A DNA stretch of 64,000 nucleotides, from assembly GCA_035771175.1 (NCBI GenBank), contig CM069600.1, positions 4,071,210-4,135,209 of the forward strand, in the 5' to 3' direction. A program made the position numbers and the translations under genes. The DNA comes from Paratinospora sagittata (taxonomy: Eukaryota > Streptophyta > Magnoliopsida > Ranunculales > Menispermaceae). The notes under the pieces are model-generated. The model was not told the DNA's origin, ran no database searches, and saw only the letters and a program-made list of their open reading frames with translations. This document shows positions 1 through 12,000 of this stretch, in pieces. How positions within the stretch are numbered: position 1 is the stretch's first letter; each line of letters starts with the position of its first letter.

Positions 1-34
1 AGCAGTACCAATTCCAATTCAGCTGCTCGATCAT
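1..34 (-). CDS. 5' end of a minus-strand gene (first codons only)
   Basis: Reading the minus strand, an ATG at 34-32 opens a frame (MIEQLNWNWYC) that runs off the window edge. The upstream sequence looks like a plant promoter and leader: a TATA-like CTATATATAG near 140-149, a long CT tract (GA on the plus strand, about 78-115) and a telo-box (AAACCCTA on the plus strand, 46-53) just before the ATG. Only eleven codons are visible, so no product can be named. An upstream-ORF ATG or a 5' UTR is an alternative reading. Confidence 0.45.
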   Translation of the reverse strand, partial: MIEQLNWNWYC

Positions 35-73
35 CCAAATTCCGAAACCCTAGCAGCTTCTTTCACGAAGAAC

Positions 74-77
<4 letters not shown>

Positions 78-118
<41 letters not shown>

Positions 119-191
119 TAGAGAGAGAAAGAGAAAGGTCTATATATAGTGTGTACGGACAGTGAATGAGAAGAGAGAGAGAGAGAGAGAG
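78..191. repeat. GA/CT microsatellites in a probable 5' leader
   Basis: Two GA runs (about 78-115 and 173-191) lie between a TATA-like element and the minus-strand ATG at 34. Seen as CT on the minus strand they match the pyrimidine-rich leaders common in plant genes. Confidence 0.7.
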
Positions 192-199
192 GAGTGGTT

Positions 200-468
200 G
201 GTGTTTGGGCCTTTGGGGTGCGTTTGGTTTGTTGAAGAAGATTTTTGAAATTTAAATTTTGTGTTAAAAACGAGGGAAAAGAAGGCGTTAAAATAGTAAA
301 AGCTATTCAATTAAATAATAATAATAATAAGAGGGAACGTAACGATTCTAGTTACTGGGTCCGTTATAACGGCGTTAGTTATGGGGGGACATCACCACCA
401 AAGAAAATAAAATGTATGACGTATGTATAGAAGTAATATTGTCACCATCGAATAAAAAAAAAAATTAA

Positions 469-499
<31 letters not shown>

Positions 500-2880
500 A
501 TACAAGGACCCAGTTTGAATCTCGAGTAGATGCGGCTTTTATGAGGAAATTTTTTTTTTAATGTTGTAGTGCTTTTAAAGCAAAAACACTTTTAAAAGTG
601 TGTGGTAATACTTATTTTTAACTAAATTACAATGAAAAAAGTAATTTTTTGCTTTTAGAAGAAATTGAAAGAGACCAACTTTTTTTAAAAGTATTTTTGA
701 AAAAGTTCTCCCAAACAGGGCCTATGTGTGTGAGCATTTATACACACATTAAAAGACGACACTTTTTTTTTTCTCATTGGGGCTTGCGTTTGAGGGATTA
801 GTCAGTGCATGTAAGTTAACCCGAATACCATACGTTACCAAAAAAAAAAGTAACATTGTCAAAATATCACCTTATAATAATTATTTTATCTTTTATAAAA
901 AAAAATTAAAATTAATATTGAACAAAAGATAAAAGTTATAATTTTTTTATTTGACATCAAATCTTCTTACTTAATCCAAGTGATGTGTTCAAGTTAATTT
1001 TACGCGCTTCTCAAAAACTAATCCACTTAAAATGAACTACATCCTCATACGTAGCTAAGAAACAAAAGCAACCACATTAAAAACTTGCATACAAAGTATG
1101 CTATTTTAAATTAAATATAGTTTTTAAATTTAATTTCTTCTATCACAACTTATTCTAATTTTAAGTAAAAATATATTTTAATATAATATAATTTAATTTA
1201 ATTTAATTTTATGGATAATGATTTTGTATGTTTTTGGAGAATAAAACCTTTGGAAAGCTGAATCATGAAATAACCCCTTTTATGTATATATGTTAGCGAC
1301 TACGCAACGCGACAAAGACATATAGGTCGAACCTATTAATCAGTAGAGGTGAGGTGACACGTCAGAGAACTTAATTAAATTTTGTAACTTTCTCCAAAAA
1401 CGGATTTTCATTTTCATTTTTTATTTTATTTTATTTGATAGAATTCAAAAAGAACTGTTTTTTGAAAATCATTTTCGAAAATTCCCTTTATTTTTATTTC
1501 TTTTGAAATCTTTTCAAGATTTACTACATTTAAAGTATATCACCTTTTTTCTTATAAAGTATATATATATATATTAAATGCAATTTTATAAGTTCAATGT
1601 AGGCCCATCTAGTATATTTATATTTATTTATATAAAAGTGAAGGAAATCTGATTAAAAAAAAATATTCTAAAAGATAACAGACTATAAGTTTTTTGTTAA
1701 AAGATCAATTTTTATTTTTAGTATAAAAATAGCATCTTTCAATTATAGAGACTAGAAATGAAATTAGCATCTTTCAATTCAATTTGCCACTTCATACCAA
1801 CCCACAAAATAAAAAAAATTAACTTAATGAATTTGAAAAAAAAAAAAATTAGGGTTGAGGATTGAGCTACTTCATTGCTCATCTTTTTTTCTTTAAGTAT
1901 CCATTTTTTTTTTTACGTTTCTATTTTAAAAAAAATAGGGTAACCAACGAGTCGTTGACTCAGTAAAAGCAGAGTCCCAAAGTCTTTTTTGTTTAAAATT
2001 TAATTCTTAGAGACGCCCTTGTTGAACAAAATCTATCATTCCAGTTCTATCCTGAACAAAACTAGTCGGCGTGGGAACACCTCATGGAAAACAACAAAGA
2101 AAAAAAAAGAAAAAAAGGGGTATAAACAAACTACCCATGAGTCCCCTTTCTTACCATTGAGCTGCCCTCTACTTTTTTTTGTTAAGTCCTAAAAATGAAA
2201 AATTTGTATGTGTCAACTAGAACGTTTTTTTTTTTAGAGGAAGTTGTGTTTAAAATGAAATTGCAAGTTATAACCTGTTATAGATTCCCATCAACAAACA
2301 CAAATTTACAAGCTTTGTTATACTTAGATAACAATACTACCATCGATATGCTTTGACTAGCTAAATAATTTGCTCAAAGCAACAATATTTAAGCAAATAT
2401 TAGTAAATGAATATATAAATAAACAAACACACGCACCTGCACATTCCAAAGAATGTAAAGAATTTACAAGCTTTGTTATATTTATAAATCTAAAGAATCA
2501 CAAAAATTGGCCCTTTTTTTTGGTAGATACTGCTGATAGGATGAGATTATTTTTTTGTAAAATTGAATAAAACATGATATAATAAGATATGATAGGATTA
2601 AAAATAGTATAATCCTATGTTTGAAATGTGTTTAAGATTAAAATTAAAAAATAATTATATTTTTTTAAAAAAAGGAAAATCCTGATTTTGCGATTTGCAA
2701 AACCAATCTTTGCAAACCAAGAAGAAGAAGAAGCCGAGGAGAAGGGGAAAAAAGAAAGAAAGAAAGGACGGGATAGAATGGTGAGGTGGGATAATTTTTA
2801 TCCTATCCCACCTCACCTTCAAACACAGGACTAGGAGTAAAAATAGTCCTATCTTGTCTAATTTCGGCTGCCAAACGACC
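200..2880. other. AT-rich intergenic region, no gene seen
   Basis: No exon-like coding stretch was found on either strand. It contains a TA microsatellite (about 473-499), poly-A/T runs, and a GCCCTGTTTGG-type end near 710-722 (minus strand) that often marks small foldback transposons. A possible MITE lies at about 2520-2885, where a GATAGGAT-type motif recurs inverted and the sequence ends in CCAAACGACC. Confidence 0.5.
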
Positions 2881-3076
2881 CCTTAGGGTTTGAAAACACA
2901 AAGAAGGAAGAAAGTTGATTAATTAACAGAAATGGGTCTTAAGATTTAAACATTTAATATGTATGACACAGATGAAAACAGTAGTACACAAACAGTTGCG
3001 CAATCCGTTATTTGTAAAGAAAGAAACGAAAAGAAAAGAAAATGAGAAATAAGGGAGAAAAAGGGTTCTCACAAAC
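2880..3076 (-). other. Probable 3' UTR of the AGD12-like gene
   Basis: AT-rich sequence directly after the TAG stop at 3079-3077 (minus strand). No polyadenylation signal was fixed with confidence. Confidence 0.35.
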
Positions 3077-6000
3077 CTATTGTTCAAGAGGCATCCATTC
3101 TAGCTCAAGAAACAATTCACCAGATTCCACTTTTTGAAGCTTAAGTGACACCTCTTGTTTCACCTTCCCATCAATAATTTTAACGGTGCTATCTTCCAAA
3201 AGAGCGTTATCGCTTGATTTAAACCATTTCCCAATCTGGATGTTTCCAAACAAACCCGCATCTCCCAGTGCCAATGCAGCCGTTATCATTGGCTGGATAT
3301 CAATTTCGGCTTCCCCCATTATGTCGTCAGCCGAGAAGGTGTCGTGATCAAACACTTGCTGCGAGACAACAAGTTATGAAATGAGATTAACAAGTTTTAA
3401 CGCAGAATTCTGAGACATTGGATCACAAGGTTTTTTATCACTGGCATTGTTTGTGTTTAAACACCTATCTTGTAATCTTAGACGAGTATCTCTTAAAAAA
3501 TAAACAGCATAGGATTCAACAGAGAAAGATTTGAAACAAATAGAGAAAGCCATAGATGCAAAAAGCAATGTGACATTTTGTAGATAATTGACAATCCAAT
3601 TTCAAACTTTTGTAGACAACAATGAGCAACACGAAAGCAACACAATGACCTTCCTACATACACCAAAGCCAACTTCTATTCCACTCTGATATTGAGAAAC
3701 CCGCAGCAAACTTAGAGCACGCAATCCCATTACTAGCTAACCAAAAGGTATCTTCCCATAGTCTAACCCTATCTTTCACATCCCCCTAAAACGTTCTTCG
3801 GTTGTGCTCTAGCCAAATAGACGAAAGAGTTGCAAAGCTAGCAATTTTAAGAATATCCTTATCTTTGCTAGATAAGTTGGGCATGTGAGACATAGACTTA
3901 CACTCCTCACAGGTGGTAGGAACAGAAAATTTTTGAGACTAGGCAAAAAGAAAATAAATGATCAGTCGACTCTCCATCCTGTAGACACATGGGGCAACAG
4001 CGTGGATATATATATATGGTAAGCGAACCTGCAAAACATCCATGGTGGTAAGTCTCCTGTAAGCAAGTAACCAACCAAACACATGAAGGACTATTAGAAA
4101 GGAACTTAAAATAGGATTTGGTTGTAAAAAGACCAGAAGGGTTAAGAGACCATCGAAAACCATGTGGGAGAATAGATAGTCTCACTTGATTCAAGCTATG
4201 AAGAAGAGGGACCAACCTTAGCAAGTTCCCAGTAGATAGGGCCCTTATGAAATGCAAATTCCAAGATAAGGAATGGGAAGGGGTTCACAAAATGTCGAAT
4301 GGGATGGTTATGGAAAGAAGATAGAAGATAAAGACGGGGAAATAGCTCAGCAAGGAACTAGTCTCCAATCCACCTATCCTCTCAAAAACGAAATGTCTCG
4401 TTGTTAGTTGTTACCAACCTTAAGAGTGATATGACCCAACAACGATATGGCTTAGTGGTCAGCGGATATTGTGAAAATCTATAGTGAACGGGTGGTCTTA
4501 ACTTTGAATTTCCGTGTGGCAAATTCCATTCTAAAATTATTCTGGGTGGTGTGGTGGGCCCTCTAGCCCTGGCGTTTCCCTATGTGCGGTCTGTGGGTGG
4601 ATACGTGCCCCTGTGGATTAGTCGGACTATAAGGAAGGATACCACGGTTCTCAAAAAAAAAAAAAAAAAAAACCTTGAGAGTGACATGAGCCAAAAAGTT
4701 AGGTGCCAATGAGGATATGAATTTCCACGTGCTTCGGTAAGTGGACCTATGATCTCTACCAGATCCCCACCCAACAACAAAATCCCCATATATACTTGAA
4801 ATTACTTGACTCCAATGAGAATATCTCTTCTGAAGAAAACGCCAAATCCACTAAGCAATAAGGGCCTTATTCCTTTGAATGATATTTCCTATGCCCAAGC
4901 TTCCTTTGTCCACACGTCTTTGGCTCAATTTCCAACTAACAAGTTGGACATTGGAGCCATTATCCATTCTTTTCCAAAAATAGGACCTGATTTTTTTCTC
5001 AATCCCATTGGTGGGGGGAGCAAGCAGAACAAATCGAATGAGGGCTAATCTTTCACCTCTTGAAAAAAAGCTTCGTTTCCAACCTGCAAGTCTCTTAGAA
5101 AGCTTAGCAACCACTGGGTCTCAAAAAGCAACAACTAACGGATCACAACCCAAGGGAAGATTTTTTACTTCAATGGCTGAATGGGAGTTTCATGTGCTTA
5201 TATAAAGCACACGAAAGTCGTATTTAGGGTAATAATTAGGAATACGTTTATACATGCACATGAAAGTCCTAGTTGGCGTGAAAATCATGAAGTTATTTAT
5301 ATAAATGGGACTATCGTGCGCTTGCACATCAAAGCTTAAAGTTTTGGGGTGGATTGCTTCCCATGGGAAGATGAACACAGGGGACAGATTGCAAAAAAGG
5401 TTTCCATATATGTGCTTATCTCCATATTGGTGTTACCTTTGTAGACAGGAGTTGGAGTCCGTGCGACACATATGTTGGCAATGCTCGTTCGCCAACGAGG
5501 TCTGGAGTAGATGGCGGTACCATTTCCCTATCATGAGTGATGATGATGCCGTGGAAGATGACGTCAATATTTTCCCCTTTATGAACAATGTTCAATCATC
5601 ATGGAAAGACCACTGGAAGGTGGTGTGTTTGGCAGTCCTGTGGGCTTTATGGAAGGAGTGGAACAAACATGTGTTTCATGATGAGTTTTATCCGACTGCC
5701 AAAGTGTGGGATAATTCTCACCTTTTAGCTTCATTTTGGGTTGCAAATAGTAATCTAACAAAAGGCTATGTATTGGGGGATTGGCTTAGAAGGTGGGGCA
5801 ATTTTATAAATGCTTAGGGGTATGGGCAGGTTGGCAAGTTGATGTACAGATTTTTTTACTCTCTTACTTATAAATATATAATATAGTTTAGTTTATTTTA
5901 AAAAAAATATTTTTCACGCCAAGTGAGACTTTCGTGTGCTTATATAAGCAAATTCCTAATTATTACCCAAAATGGGACTATCGTGTACATATATAAAGAA

Positions 6001-9000
6001 ATTCTTAAGAAAATTGTACTTTCGTGTGCTTGTATATATAAATTCGTAAACTTTTACCCCACATGGGATTTTCGTGTGCTTATATAAACAAATTCCTAAT
6101 TTTAAGCCGAAAATGAGCTCTCCTGTGAATTATATAAAAATTCATAATTTTCAACCTAAATGGTCGACCATCGTTTGCTTATATACAAAAATTCATAATT
6201 TTCTCCTAATCGGAGTTTTATGTGTTTATATAAATAACTTCATGATTTTCACCCCAACTAGGACTTTAATGTGTTTATATACACAAAGTCCTAATTTTTA
6301 GCCTCATTGGGCTTTCATGTGCTTGTATAAACGTATTCCTAGTAGAGCAATCCTACATGGATTGAAAACACTACACCAATTGCTACAAATCACTGCCACA
6401 TCAACTTTTAACTTTAATACATAAAAACAACACATTTTTCAATAAAATTACAAATATGATGTGGATGCTTGACACATAAGATTTGTAGCAATTGGTGTGG
6501 GAATTTCAATCTCTTAAGCATTTTTCTTCCTACGATTACCCTAAATAGGACTTTTGTGTACTTTATATAAGTAATTTATATTTATCACACCAATTAGGAC
6601 TTTCTTGTGCTTATATAAGCAAATTCATAATTTTTACCTAGAATGGGACTATTGTGTGCTTATATAAAAAAATTCATAATTTTCTCCCTAAATATATACA
6701 CAAATTCGTAATTTTCTCCCAATCGGAGTTTTATGTGTTTGTATAAATAACTTCATGATTTTCACCCGAAATAGGACTTTCATGTGCTTATATACACAAA
6801 TTCCTAGTTTTTAGCCTACTTGGGCTTTAATTTGCTTGTATAAACGTATTCCTAATTATTACCCTAAATAGGACTTCCGATTACTTTATATAGGAAATTA
6901 ATATTTTTCATATTAAGTGGGACTTTTGTGTGCTTATATAAGCAAATTCCTAATTTTTACCCAAAATAGGACTAATGTGTACATAAAGAAATTCTTAATT
7001 TCTACCAAAAATTGTACTTTCGTATGCTTATAGAAAAAAATTCTTAATTTTTAGCCGAAAAGGGACTTTCGTGTAACTTCTGTAAAAATTCATAATTTTC
7101 ACCCTAAATGGGACACTATCGTGTGGTACACAAATTTGTAATTTTCTCCCAATCGGAGTTTTAGGTGTCAATATAAATAATTTCAAAATGTTCACCCCAA
7201 CTAGGACTTTCATGTGCTTATATACACAAATTCCAAATTTTTAGCCTAATTGGGCTTTAATGTGCATGTATAAACATATTCCTAATTATTACCCTAAATA
7301 GAACATTTGTGTGCTTTATATAGGAAATTTATATTTTTCTTGCCAAGTGGGACTTTTGTGTCTAATTTTTAACCAAAATGGGACTATCGTGTACATATAT
7401 AAAGAAATTCTTAATTTCTACCCAAAATTGTACTTTCGTGTGCTTATATAAATAAACTCGTAAATTTTTACCCCGAATGAGAGTTTCGTGTGGCTATATA
7501 AACAATTTCCTAATTTTTAGCCGAAAAGGGACTTTCGTGTGACTTATATAAGAATTCATAATTTTCACCATAAATGGGACTATCGTGTGCTTATATACAC
7601 AAATTCGTAATTTCCTCCCAATCGAAGTGTTATGTGTTTATATAAATAACTTCATGATTTTCACCCCAACTAGGAGTTTTATGTATTTATATATACAAAT
7701 TCCTAATTTTTATCCTAGTTGGGCTTTCACGTGCTTGTATAAACGTATTTTAAATTATTACCCTAAATATGACTTTTGAGTGCTTTATATAAGAAATTTA
7801 TATTTTTCACACTAAGTGAGATTTTTTTTTTATTTTTAGGTCAACGGGTATCAAGAATATCATGGTTCCTACTAATCCCTTTGGGGTACGGCCACAAACA
7901 CCTTTGGCCAACATAGTGGTGGGTGGCATGGTTCGGATTTGAACTCCCTCCCTTTAGGGTGAGTGTGCTTGCACTCAACCACTGAGCCAACCCACCGTTG
8001 GTTCACACCAAGTGGGACTTACGAGTCCTAACATAGGAAAATTCCTAATTTTTACCCAAAATGGGACTATCGTGCACACATATATAAAGAAATTCATAAT
8101 TTCTACCCAAAATTGTACTTTCGTGCGCTTATATACATAAATTCGTAAATTTTTACCCCAAATGGGAGTTTCCTGTGCTTATATAAAAAAATTCCTAATT
8201 TTTAGCCTAAAAGAGACTTTCGTGTGACTTATGTAAGAATTCATAATTTTCACCTTAAATGAGACTATCGTGTGCTTATATACACAAATTCATAATTTTC
8301 TTCCAATCAAAATTTTATGTGTTTATATAAATAACTTCATAATTTTTACTCCAACTAGGACTTCCTTGCGCTTATATACTCAAATTCCTAATTTTTAGCC
8401 TAATTGAGCTTTCATGTGTTTGTATAAACGTATTCCTAATCATTACTCTAAATAGGACTTTCGATTACTTGATATAGGAAATTTATATTTTTCACATTAA
8501 GTGGGACTTTTGTGTGCTCATATAAGCAAATTCCTAATTTTTACTCAAAATAGGACTATCGTGTACATATATAAAGAAATTCTTAATTTCTACCCAAAAT
8601 AGTACTTTCGCGTGCTTGTATACATAAATTCCTAAACTTTTACCCCGAATGGGAGTTTCGTGTGTTTATATAAACAAATTCTTAATTTTTAGCCGAAAAG
8701 GGACCTTCGTGTGCTTGTATAAACGTATTCCTAACTATTACCCTAAATAGAACTTTCATGTGCTTTATATAAGAAATTTATATTTTTCACACCAAGTGGG
8801 ACTTTTGTGTGCTTATATAAGAAAATTCCTAATTTTTACCCAAAATTGTACTTTCGTGTGCTTATATACATAATTTAGTAAATCTTTACCCCGAATGAGA
8901 GTTTTTTGTGCTTATATCAATAAATTTCTAATTTTTAGCCTAAAAGGAACTTTCATGTGACTTATATAAGAACTCATAATTTTCACCTAAATGGGACTAT

Positions 9001-12000
9001 TGTGTGCTTATATACAAAAATTCGTAATTTTCTCCCAATCAGAGTTTTATGTGTTTATATAAATAACTTCATGATTTTCACCCCAACTAGAACTTTCATG
9101 TGCTTATACACACAAATTTCTAATTTTTAGCCTAATTGGGCTTTTAAGTGATTTTATAAATGTACTCTTAATTATTACCTTAAATAGGACTTTCGTGTGA
9201 GTTATATAAGAAAATTGTATTTTTCATACCACGTGGGACTTTTGTGTGCTTATACAAGCAAATTTCTAATTTTCACCCAAAATGGGACTATGGTGAACAT
9301 ATATAAAGAAATTCTTAATTTCTACCAAAAATCGTACTTTTGTGTGCTTATATACATAATTTCATAAATTTTACCCCGAATGAGAGTTTTGTGTGCTTAT
9401 ATCAACAAATTCCTAAATTTTAGCCTAAAAGGGACTTTCGTGTGACTTATATAAGAATTCATAATTTTTACCCTAAATGGGACTATCATGTGCTTATATA
9501 CACAAATTCGTAATTTTCTCCAAATAGGAGTTATATGTGTTTATATAAATAACTTCATGATTTTCACCACAACTAGGACTTTCACGTGCTTATATACAAA
9601 AATTCCTAATTTTTAGTCTAATTGGGCTTTCATGTGTTCGTATGAACGTATTCCTAATTTTTACTCTAAATAAGACTTTCGTGTGCTTATATAAAAAATT
9701 TATAATTTTCAGCCCAAGTAGGTCTTTCTTGTATTTATATAAGAAAATTCCTAATTTTTATCCAAAGTAGGACTATCGTGTTCATATATAAAGAAATTCA
9801 TAAATTTTACCCAAGAATGAACTTTCGTATGAACAAAAAATTTCTAATTTCAAGCCTAAATGGGGTGATTGCATGCTTATACAAATAAATTCATAATATT
9901 CACCCCAAATTGGAATTTCGTGTGCTTATATACACAACTTCATGATTTTCATTTCAAACTGGACTTTCGTGCGCCTAAATACACAAAGTCCTAATTTTTA
10001 CTGTAAATGGAAATTTCGTGTGCTGATATAAGGAAATTCATGATTTTTATTGTAAAGGGGCTTTCATGTGCTTATATAAGAAATAATTCATGATTTTCAC
10101 CGAGGTGAGACTTTTATGTGCTCATCTAAACAAATTTTTAATTTTTACCTTAAATTGGATAATTGTGTGCTTATAGAAAAACATTCCTAATTTCTACCCG
10201 CAAGAGGGTTTTCATATGCTTATGTACACAAATTCCTTATTTTCTCCCTAAATTGGACTTTCGTGTGCTTATATAAAACACTTCCAAATTTCTACAACAA
10301 AATGGGACTTTCGTGTGCTATAGAACCAAATTCATAAATTTTACACTAATATGTGACTGTTGTACGCGTATGTAAAACAACTCCTAATTGTTACCAAAAT
10401 ACGACTTTTGAGTACTTATATAAATAAATTTCTAATTTTTACTCCAAATGGGACTATCGTGTACATATATAAAGAAATTCCTGATTTCTACACATAATGA
10501 AATTTTAGTGTGCTTATATACATAAATTCGTAAAGTTTTACCCGTAATATTACTTCATGTGCTTATGTAAACAAATTCCTAATTTTTTGCCTAAAAGGGA
10601 CTTTCGTGTCATTTGTATAAGAAATTCATAATTTTCACCCCATGTGGGACTTATGTGAGCTTATATAAAAAAAATCTTAATTTTCATCATAAATGGGCGT
10701 GTGCTCATATACACAAATTCGTAATTTTCTTCCAATTGGAGTTTTATGTGTTTATATAAATAACTTCGTAATTTTCACCCCAACTAGGACTTTTATGTGC
10801 TTATATACACAAATTTCTAATTTTTAGCCTAATTGGGCTTTCATGTGCTTGTATAAACGTATTCCTAATTATTACACAAATTTAAATGGGACTTTTGTGT
10901 GCTTATATAAGCAAATTCCTAATTTTTACCCAAAATGAGATTATCGTGTACCTATATAAAGAAATTCATAAATTTTACCTAATATTGTACTTTCCAAAAC
11001 ATTATTTTTAGACCTCTGGAGGTAGAAAAGGGTGTCATTTGCATATTGCAAATGAGACACTTCAACATCTTTAGCACCCACCTTAAACCCCTTGACAATA
11101 GAAAATCAACAAGCCTTGTCCATCATTCTTCCTAAACCATCAGTCCACCTTAAAGACAACATCCTCCTTGTGATGGTTTCGATAGTCTTCCACCGCCTCA
11201 TTAGCCATCAATACAACATCCAAAATTTGTCTTTTTTTAATGATCCTAGAGGAAGTATAAATGTTGCAGGATATTTTTCTTGGACATCTACCAAGATTGT
11301 GAATATCATTATGAGGAGAGTGCATATATGTTCTTGGACATATTTTAATCCTAGTAAATAGTAATAGTGTTCAAAATTGGCGAACCATGATAATTAGGTG
11401 GTGTTTAGTAACACTCCTTACAACCTTCAAAAATAACTTAGTAAAATTTCACTTTTTGGTCGCTAACAAAATACGTCATAGCTTTTCTTTTCTCTTTTTT
11501 TTTTTTTTTTCATTTCATTACATTAGAGCTTAAACGTCTACTATAAATAAATGTTCATGTTATTTTAGATGTAGGGGTAAATAGAATTACCAAACAGGCC
11601 GTTAATGTCTCTACTAGTTGAAATGCCTTTGTTGTTTTCTTCCATTTCCGTGCCTCTTTAATTTCATAGAATTTTTTGTTTTTGAAGAGAGGATTTCAAA
11701 GAATTCAAGCTTAGGAGGATGTACCTACCATCTTCAATCTTACAAATCTGATGATCCCTCCTAAACCAACTCCTCCCCCTTTTCCTCACAAAATAAATTG
11801 TCAAATTGCTTCTCAATCTTTCTTTTAGCTCGTCTTCTTTCATTAAGAATTTTCAATGCTTGCTTTTAGTGCATGATCCTTACAAAATAAATTGTGAAAC
11901 TTGCGTCTCCATCTTTCTTATATCTCACATTCTTTCATTAATAATCTCTGATCCTCACTTTTAGTGCATTTTCCTTACAAAATAACTTGTGAAAATTGCT

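Larger units (their letters stand above)
5906..10995 (+). repeat. ~49-bp tandem repeat array with higher-order organisation
   Basis: About 5 kb of degenerate direct repeats. The monomer has the form GGGACTTTCGTGTGCTTATA, then TAAACAAATTCCTAATTTTT and ACCCAAAAT, about 48-50 bp. Distinguishable monomer types recur in fixed order. The type CTTGTATAAACGTATTCC recurs near 6330, 6838, 7263, 7733, 8419, 8717, 9152, 9640 and 10850, mostly 430-490 bp apart once inserts are subtracted, so about 9-10 monomers form a higher-order unit. Almost every monomer carries TTATATAA. It lies in the last AGD12-like intron, inside a LINE. A MITE (about 6341-6530) and a SINE (7822-8001) interrupt it. Confidence 0.9.

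Noticed and set aside
6074..7779. Open frames in the repeat array (for example 6074-6301 and 7585-7779) with repeated IHNF/YTQIPNF-like peptides
   Set aside because: They are by-products of a ~49-bp AT-rich tandem repeat, change frame every monomer and resemble no protein family.
5906..10995. CRISPR-like appearance of regular repeats
   Set aside because: This is plant nuclear DNA. The monomers are contiguous and degenerate with no unique spacers, and no cas genes are present.
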